26,972 bases of DNA from positions 1-26,972 of the forward strand of contig QNXS01000022.1 of the NCBI GenBank assembly GCA_003978865.1, given 5' to 3'. Origin of the DNA: Archaeoglobus sp. GTDB taxonomy: Archaea > Halobacteriota > Archaeoglobi > Archaeoglobales > Archaeoglobaceae. The notes under the pieces are model-generated. The model was not told the origin of the DNA, ran no database searches, and saw only the letters and a list, made by a program, of their open reading frames with translations. This document shows positions 22,350-26,972 of the stretch, piece by piece. How positions within the stretch are numbered: the stretch's first letter is position 1; the number at the start of each line of letters is the position of its first letter. The translations under genes and the position numbers were made by a program.

Positions 22350-23237
22350 ATGGTTAGAGAAGATGCTTTTGTTGGTGCACTCATGGGTTTTGCATTGGGT
22401 GATGCATTTGGGGCACCTTTCGAGGGATTTAGCCGTGAGGAGGTGGAAAGAAGATTGAAGCACTTCGAAAGCAAGGGAAAGATGTCATCGGAATTTACAG
22501 ATGATACCTTGCAAATGCTCATACTTGCAGAATCACTTGCAAACACAATCTACTTTAACCCAAGCGACTTTGCTGAGAGACTTAGAATGTACTATGAAAC
22601 TGGAAAATTAAAAAAGACCGGTCCCACAAGTTCTCAGGCTTTAGAGAGATTAAAGCTCGGTTATTCATGGAAAGAATCTGGAATAGATTCCGGAACGTGC
22701 GGTTCTGCAATGAGGGTTGCTCCAGTCGGACTGCTTTATTCTTTTGACCTCAATCTCGTTGAGGAGTATTCGGCTCTCCAGAGTATTGTCACACATACAG
22801 GAAAGGAGGCAATAGCTGGATGTGTTGCTGTAGCTCTGACTTATGCCCTGATTCTTAAAGGTTTGGGGATTAGTGAGATTAGAAAAGAACTCGTGAGAAG
22901 ACTCAAAGCCTTTGATGCCTACACAACCCTACTCGTGGACAGGGCATTTCTTGGTGAATTTGAATATAGAGGGACTATTTTGGCATCAGATGTTGTTCCC
23001 GCCGCAATTCAGTGCTTTGTTTACTCTGAAAGCTTTGAAGATTGTTTGAGGAAGTCAGTCTCTCTTGGAGGCGATACTGACAGCATAGCTGCAATAGCTG
23101 GGGGTATGAAGTCCTTGCAGAGCTGTATTTCTGAAGAATGTGATCTGAAAATTAGCCTGAAAATTGATGTGGATTGCCTAGATAGGGTTAAAGAGGTGGC
23201 AAAAAAACTCTGGAAAGTTTATGAGTTCATATCATAA
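22350..23237 (+). CDS. ADP-ribosylglycohydrolase (DraG/ARH-like)
   Basis: A 295-residue all-helical hydrolase. The dinuclear metal site shows as FTDDTLQ (Thr50, Asp51, Asp52) and SLGGDTDSIAAIAGG (GGDTDS at 240-245). GALMGFALGDAFGAPFEG near 9-26 is the usual N-terminal signature. These enzymes remove ADP-ribose from modified proteins (DraG reactivates dinitrogenase reductase) or act on ADP-ribosylated small molecules or DNA. No transferase partner is visible in the window, so the substrate is unknown. TTTATTA at 22321-22327 is about 26 bases before the ATG, so translation is probably leaderless. The gene ends 10 bases from the convergent RqcH gene. Confidence 0.92.
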   Translation: MVREDAFVGALMGFALGDAFGAPFEGFSREEVERRLKHFESKGKMSSEFTDDTLQMLILAESLANTIYFNPSDFAERLRMYYETGKLKKTGPTSSQALERLKLGYSWKESGIDSGTCGSAMRVAPVGLLYSFDLNLVEEYSALQSIVTHTGKEAIAGCVAVALTYALILKGLGISEIRKELVRRLKAFDAYTTLLVDRAFLGEFEYRGTILASDVVPAAIQCFVYSESFEDCLRKSVSLGGDTDSIAAIAGGMKSLQSCISEECDLKISLKIDVDCLDRVKEVAKKLWKVYEFIS

Positions 23238-23247
23238 GTTTATAAGT

Positions 23248-25209
23248 TTAATAGTTCTTTAACCTTGATTTCCCCGGAGGAAGAAACTTCGCAACTTCAT
23301 CCGGTGTTGCAATTCCCCTGACAATATGGTCATTTCCTGATAGCTCTACAAGTTTTTTTGCTACAATAATTGCCACTTCGCTTTGAGGTAAGTCTCCAAT
23401 TTCTACCTCCACAAGGTAGTCGCAGTACTTTTTCACAGCTCTGAACGGCCCTCCAAGCAACCTAAATCTTGAAAGTTCAACTCCCACAGCACAGCCAAGC
23501 TCAACACTCAGATAGTTTCTCTTACCTTCTATATAAAAACTACCCTTTGCAAGATATTCTCCGTGCTTTGCAGAAATTTTAACCTGCTCAGGTTTCACGT
23601 AGTATACCTCTCCGCTGTACTTTCCCTCCTTCCACAGAGAGGAGTAGGTTGCCGCAAACTGTGCAGCCTCCTCAATACTTGTTTCCGGAGCATCCTGCCC
23701 TCTTTTCAAAACAACTACTGGAGCTCCGGGAGTTTGAGTGTGAAAGAATAGATCCCTGCTTTCCATGTACTTTGAAACAATCAATTCATTCATCTTTGCG
23801 TTTCTTCCTCCTATAACAATGAAGCCATCCGATGTGATAGTCCACCTGAACTGTTCATACCATTCCCTCTTTCTTGCAACTCTGACACTGCTTACGAATC
23901 TCTTTGTCTCCATTTTCTTAGCGTTTATTATATCCTCCTTAGTCTTTTCTATGGCTTTCTTTAATCCCTCAATCTTTGATTTGATTTTCTTTGCTTTTTC
24001 ATAGTAAACATCTGCTATCTGCGGCAGAGTTTTGTTAAGGGGTAACTCTATCTCAATTCCATCAAGGAAGATAACTACAGTGTTTTTCTCGGGATGAACG
24101 GATCTGACAACTTCTGAAAGTTTGGATTTTTTCACAATTTCTTCTATTTCCTGCCAGCTCTTGCTCTCCCTCGCTTTAATAAAAGCTGTGTGTATTGCCT
24201 CAACCTTACTCCAGTTCTCATAGATGTAATCTCCCGTCCTCTTTAACTTTCTCGCCGTTTCTTCAAACTCCTTCAGCTTCTCAAGCTGAGTTTCAAGCCT
24301 AAGTCTAAGTTTATCGACTTCTGGATTTTTTTCTTTATATTCGCTTTCCCTTGCAATCAACCAAGCATAGTACTCATCCAAAGCCTCATTAAACGTTTTG
24401 AAGTATTTTTTTTCAGATTCATTGTAGTATAACAGTTCTACAGGCAACACGTCCACGTATTTTCCACTTTCAACGACTATGTGTGGCTTGATATTTCCGT
24501 TAAGTATATCATTGAAAAGCTCTTTTATTGTTTTTGCCATTCTGTCAATCTCATATTCAGATACCTCGCATGCTTTTTTCCTCTTATCAACTCCAGATCT
24601 CAGACAAACTTCTTCCGCATACAGTCCACCAAGACCATTTCGTGCAAGAATTTTTACAATCTCCCTATCTCTTTCCCTCTCAAAAATTTCTTTAAGCTTC
24701 TTCAAATTGAGATCAAATGGAGTTATTCTCGGTTCTGGAAATTTGTATGTATCTCCTGCTTTAAAAATTTTTGACTTCAAAGGCATTATTATATTAAAAT
24801 TTTCATCACACAATATAACATTTCCTTTTGAAAATAGCTCAACAACAACTCTGTAAGTTCGTTCCTCCTCCCTCCAGCCTCTAAATGTCAGAACGGCTAC
24901 CCTATCAAATTCATGTTGCTCAATATTTTCGAGTCTAAATCCAGTAAGATGCTTTCTCAGAAGCATCGCAAAGCTTGATGGCAGGCGAGACGCCTCTCTC
25001 GGAAACTTTGTTAAGTGTATTCTCCTTCCAGCCTCTACAACAAGGTCTTTTCTGCCCTCCGCCCTAAGCTTGAACCTTATCTCGTCAGGAATGTGATGAT
25101 ATATCTTTTCAACTCTTGCACCAATCAAGTTCTGGAGCTCCGATATACATACTCTAAGGTCTGCTGAACTCATCGAGTTCTTCATCAAAGTGGATAGTTT
25201 CGCAGGCAT
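23248..25209 (-). CDS. rqcH: NFACT-family ribosome quality control protein (RqcH / Rqc2 / NEMF homologue)
   Basis: A 653-residue protein. An N-terminal NFACT-N domain (about 15-170) contains the conserved DR pair at 102-103 (EFDRVAVL), which in RqcH and Rqc2 is needed for tRNA selection and tailing. Next come a helix-hairpin-helix region (about 185-240), two long charged coiled-coil arms (about 285-330 and 400-440), and the NFACT-R domain at about 447-560 with REWYEQFRW, FIVIGGRNAKMNE, HTQTPGAPVVV and SVELGCAVG. The protein binds stalled large ribosomal subunits, and bacterial RqcH adds C-terminal alanines; an archaeal role of the same kind is inferred. ATG 25209 is used. The codons at 25185 or 25173 are shorter alternatives, and no Shine-Dalgarno decides between them. 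Confidence 0.93.
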   Translation of the reverse strand: MPAKLSTLMKNSMSSADLRVCISELQNLIGARVEKIYHHIPDEIRFKLRAEGRKDLVVEAGRRIHLTKFPREASRLPSSFAMLLRKHLTGFRLENIEQHEFDRVAVLTFRGWREEERTYRVVVELFSKGNVILCDENFNIIMPLKSKIFKAGDTYKFPEPRITPFDLNLKKLKEIFERERDREIVKILARNGLGGLYAEEVCLRSGVDKRKKACEVSEYEIDRMAKTIKELFNDILNGNIKPHIVVESGKYVDVLPVELLYYNESEKKYFKTFNEALDEYYAWLIARESEYKEKNPEVDKLRLRLETQLEKLKEFEETARKLKRTGDYIYENWSKVEAIHTAFIKARESKSWQEIEEIVKKSKLSEVVRSVHPEKNTVVIFLDGIEIELPLNKTLPQIADVYYEKAKKIKSKIEGLKKAIEKTKEDIINAKKMETKRFVSSVRVARKREWYEQFRWTITSDGFIVIGGRNAKMNELIVSKYMESRDLFFHTQTPGAPVVVLKRGQDAPETSIEEAAQFAATYSSLWKEGKYSGEVYYVKPEQVKISAKHGEYLAKGSFYIEGKRNYLSVELGCAVGVELSRFRLLGGPFRAVKKYCDYLVEVEIGDLPQSEVAIIVAKKLVELSGNDHIVRGIATPDEVAKFLPPGKSRLKNY

Positions 25210-25279
25210 AGTTATTTCTATCGCCGAAGTTAGCTGAAATTAAAAGTTAAATAAAATGATAAAATTTATTGAATTAAAG

Positions 25280-25603
25280 TTAATTAAAATCTGGAATAGA
25301 ATCAGCTTCATTGCACTTTTCAGCTTCCGCAGTAAAAATCTTAGGATTTTCAACATCACATAGCTTACATGCAAAGTAGCCTGAAGGTAGCACTACATCG
25401 ACACCCTCGGCAAATTCAGATACGCAAACTTCGAAGCATACGGAGTTTCTCCTTGTCAGTTTTATATTGCCCCTATCTCTTATACCCAGTTTCTCTGCAA
25501 ATTCTCTGCTTATTAGTGCCTTAGCTGTTCTCCCTTCATTCAGAACATCATCGGCAACAACAACCTTAGCCTCGAACTTCATCAACTTCGTGAATTCGAA
25601 CAT
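25280..25603 (-). CDS. fwdD: formylmethanofuran dehydrogenase subunit D-like, molybdopterin dinucleotide-binding domain
   Basis: A 107-residue protein whose size and position match FwdD/FmdD, the small subunit that completes the pterin-binding fold of the molybdenum/tungsten enzyme. Matching features are an early RTAKALISREFAEKLGI helix, a strand pair (GNIKLTRRNSVCFEVCVS), and VVLPSGYFACKL, which corresponds to the usual hydrophobic-MPxGxxAN end of the domain. The sequence match alone is moderate; the assignment rests on its place directly after fwdB, with 11 bases between. The start at ATG 25603 has GAGGTGG 6 bases upstream, overlapping the fwdB stop. Confidence 0.75.
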   Translation of the reverse strand: MFEFTKLMKFEAKVVVADDVLNEGRTAKALISREFAEKLGIRDRGNIKLTRRNSVCFEVCVSEFAEGVDVVLPSGYFACKLCDVENPKIFTAEAEKCNEADSIPDFN

Positions 25604-25614
25604 AAATTACCACC

Positions 25615-26769
25615 TCAAATTGAAAGAAGTTCTTTCAAAATTTCCTTATCAGACGGTTTGGAGGATTCAATTCCTTTAAGTTCAACTTTAACGCCATCGA
25701 ATCTAACCATTGTCCCAGATGAAAAGGAGGAGAGTTCACTTGCAATCGATACTTCCGGGTTCAGTGTGTTTGTAAGAGACTTTAGGCTGTTTACAGCTAT
25801 AATTCGCTTTCCCGCAAGTTTGCTTGAGAGTTCGTAGGGCAATGTCCTAAGTGGATCTGCTCCAAATATCAGAACTGTTTCACACTCCATAAATGCTTTT
25901 ATTAGCTCTCTAACATCAAGGCTTTTGTCATTTCCAAAATCGTAGCAACAGCTTCCAACCTCCTTTAACATCATTTCAACAAATCCTCTCATATTTGTTT
26001 TTGATGTAGCGGGAACAAAATAAAAGCCAGTTCTTTCCATCATATCAACAAAGCCGTCAACATCTTTCAATCCAGAACTCAACCCACTTCCACCGAAAAC
26101 TGCATTGACTTCAGCCTTTTCAGCTTCCTTCAAAATTCTTGCCGCTTCAGGATGCTTTCCAGCTTTACCATCCAAGGCTTTTAAAAAAGAGTTTACAAGG
26201 TCATCATCTCTTTCAATTCTTATAAACAATCCACTTTTGCTTTTTTCAGCAATCTTCGCGGTCTCACTCTTTCTGACATCCACAACAGCAAGAAATCTGT
26301 CCTCTTCATAACCTCTCTGCCTTTTACCACATCTCGGATAGTACGTAAAACGGGAAAGGAGTCTCGGTATGCTGTTGTGAGGGTTAACCCCCCAAAAAAC
26401 TGAAACGTACCCTTCATCTCTGAATTTTTCAAGAGAGATTTCCTTCATCCTATCAGAGATTTCTATGAGTTTTCCTCCACTTAGTAATGAATGATCAGCT
26501 ATAACTGCATTGAATTCCTTGGCAAGTTTTAAGGCAAGCTTTTGAGCCTCGCATGTAGTGTTGTCAAGTCCGAAGATGAGAAGTTTTCTATCTATTAGTT
26601 CCCTTGTAGCATTTAACGCTATTTCAATGTCTGTTTTTTTTCCGTTCACCGCAGTTTCATTTCTCTCTCCTCTCAAAATTTTACAACCCTTTCTGCACGC
26701 ATGGTAGATTGTGTCACCGTAAACGATGTCATCACACAAACATGAACAACCCGTACAAACGATCTTCAT
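25615..26769 (-). CDS. fwdB: formylmethanofuran dehydrogenase subunit B (catalytic Mo/W subunit)
   Basis: A 384-residue member of the molybdopterin oxidoreductase group that interconverts CO2 and formate for N-formylmethanofuran synthesis, the first or last step of the C1 branch of the reductive acetyl-CoA pathway. The N-terminus has an iron-sulfur cluster motif (VCTGCSCLCDD with C5, C8, C12; a further cysteine in ACRKGC). The metal ligand is Cys73 in NTTCEAQ, where some methanogen enzymes use selenocysteine; here it is an ordinary TGC/TGT cysteine codon. VFWGVNPHNSIPR and FGADPLRTLP are the usual pterin-binding segments. The start at ATG 26769 has GTGAT 4 bases upstream; GTG 26778 is less likely. 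It is slightly shorter than the methanogen enzymes I remember. It sits in an operon with the ferredoxin-like gene upstream and fwdD downstream. Confidence 0.92.
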   Translation of the reverse strand: MKIVCTGCSCLCDDIVYGDTIYHACRKGCKILRGERNETAVNGKKTDIEIALNATRELIDRKLLIFGLDNTTCEAQKLALKLAKEFNAVIADHSLLSGGKLIEISDRMKEISLEKFRDEGYVSVFWGVNPHNSIPRLLSRFTYYPRCGKRQRGYEEDRFLAVVDVRKSETAKIAEKSKSGLFIRIERDDDLVNSFLKALDGKAGKHPEAARILKEAEKAEVNAVFGGSGLSSGLKDVDGFVDMMERTGFYFVPATSKTNMRGFVEMMLKEVGSCCYDFGNDKSLDVRELIKAFMECETVLIFGADPLRTLPYELSSKLAGKRIIAVNSLKSLTNTLNPEVSIASELSSFSSGTMVRFDGVKVELKGIESSKPSDKEILKELLSI

Positions 26770-26774
26770 TGTAA

Positions 26775-26972
26775 TCACGACTCCTCTATGAAGCTTATTG
26801 CATCAGTTGGACAGTTCTCTCTACATACAACGCAAAGAGTTTTGTTTTCTCCATACCTCCTGCATAGGCTCAGCTCGATAACTTTTACTACCCCGTTTTC
26901 TACTCTGAGTATTGGTTTTTCCATGCTAATGCCTTTACCCATTGCAGCACTGTAGCGGTCTTTTTCAACGTG
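26775..26972 (-). CDS. ferredoxin-like 4Fe-4S protein, C-terminal part (probable Fwd operon gene), cut by right edge
   Basis: Reading the minus strand, 65 codons run from the window edge to a TGA that ends 5 bases before the fwdB ATG. The cysteines follow C-x9-C-x2-C-x3-C-P (from SLCRRYGENKT through LCVVCRENCPTDAI), i.e. one 4Fe-4S site whose first spacing is longer than the usual two residues. The preceding segment (KPILRVENGVVKVIELSLC) is beta-like. In methanogens fwdF and fwdG, which carry electrons, lie beside fwdB, so an electron-transfer subunit is likely. In-frame ATGs at 26942 and 26924 mean it could also be a complete small protein. I cannot tell which without the flanking sequence. 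Confidence 0.7.
   Translation of the reverse strand, partial: HVEKDRYSAAMGKGISMEKPILRVENGVVKVIELSLCRRYGENKTLCVVCRENCPTDAISFIEES

Noticed and set aside
26535..26560. Selenocysteine at the metal-ligand position of FwdB
   Set aside because: The residue is encoded by an ordinary cysteine codon (tgc), not TGA.

Overview
The window looks like chromosomal DNA of a hyperthermophilic, anaerobic euryarchaeon, most probably a member of the Archaeoglobales (Ferroglobus, Geoglobus or Archaeoglobus type). The evidence is the gene content: a reverse gyrase closely resembling the A. fulgidus enzyme as I remember it, the PolD small subunit DP1, archaeal RNA polymerase subunit P, deoxyhypusine synthase, archaeal type II GAPDH, a phosphomevalonate dehydratase small subunit (archaeal mevalonate route), a formylmethanofuran dehydrogenase operon and a secreted multihaem cytochrome c. 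I could not run any database search, so the genus is an inference.

Layout, left to right. 1-2258 (minus): the N-terminal part of a CbiA/CfbB-type a,c-diamide synthase, RNA polymerase subunit P (46 aa), and phosphoglucosamine mutase. 2311-5826 (minus): a five-gene envelope cluster with two paralogous secreted proteins, a SipW-like signal peptidase with a long C-terminal extension, a small secreted cysteine-containing protein and a two-span membrane protein. It has a TATA box with an overlapping palindrome in front and a T-tract between the secreted-protein genes and the peptidase. 6023-6994 (plus): a small ATP-dependent DNA ligase. 7054-8263 (minus): a CooT-like nickel protein overlapping GAPDH. 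8307-11236 (minus): PolD DP1, the phosphomevalonate dehydratase small subunit and an S2P membrane metalloprotease in one tight operon; a second, minimal signal peptidase diverges from DP1. 11839-12828 (minus): deoxyhypusine synthase. 13052-14256: divergent CGGC-protein and TauE/SafE-permease genes. 14354-15643 (plus): TrpRS, convergent with a CDF transporter fused to a NifX/NifB-like domain. 16871-22267 (minus): reverse gyrase, multihaem cytochrome and pyruvate kinase. 22350-23237 (plus): an ADP-ribosylglycohydrolase. 23248-25209 (minus): an RqcH/NFACT protein. 25280-26972 (minus): fwdD, fwdB and the C-terminal end of a ferredoxin-like gene.

Most of the window is housekeeping. Genes at the head of a transcription unit usually have a TATA-like box about 24-28 bases before the start codon and no Shine-Dalgarno (leaderless mRNAs), whereas downstream genes carry GGTGA/GAGGTG sites. 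The 2311-5826 cluster departs from this pattern with a short leader and a strong Shine-Dalgarno. It is the best candidate for an under-described system: an archaeal analogue of the bacterial TasA-SipW matrix-fibre operon. No stretch over 300 bases lacks a gene. I saw no rRNA, tRNA, CRISPR array or insertion sequence.
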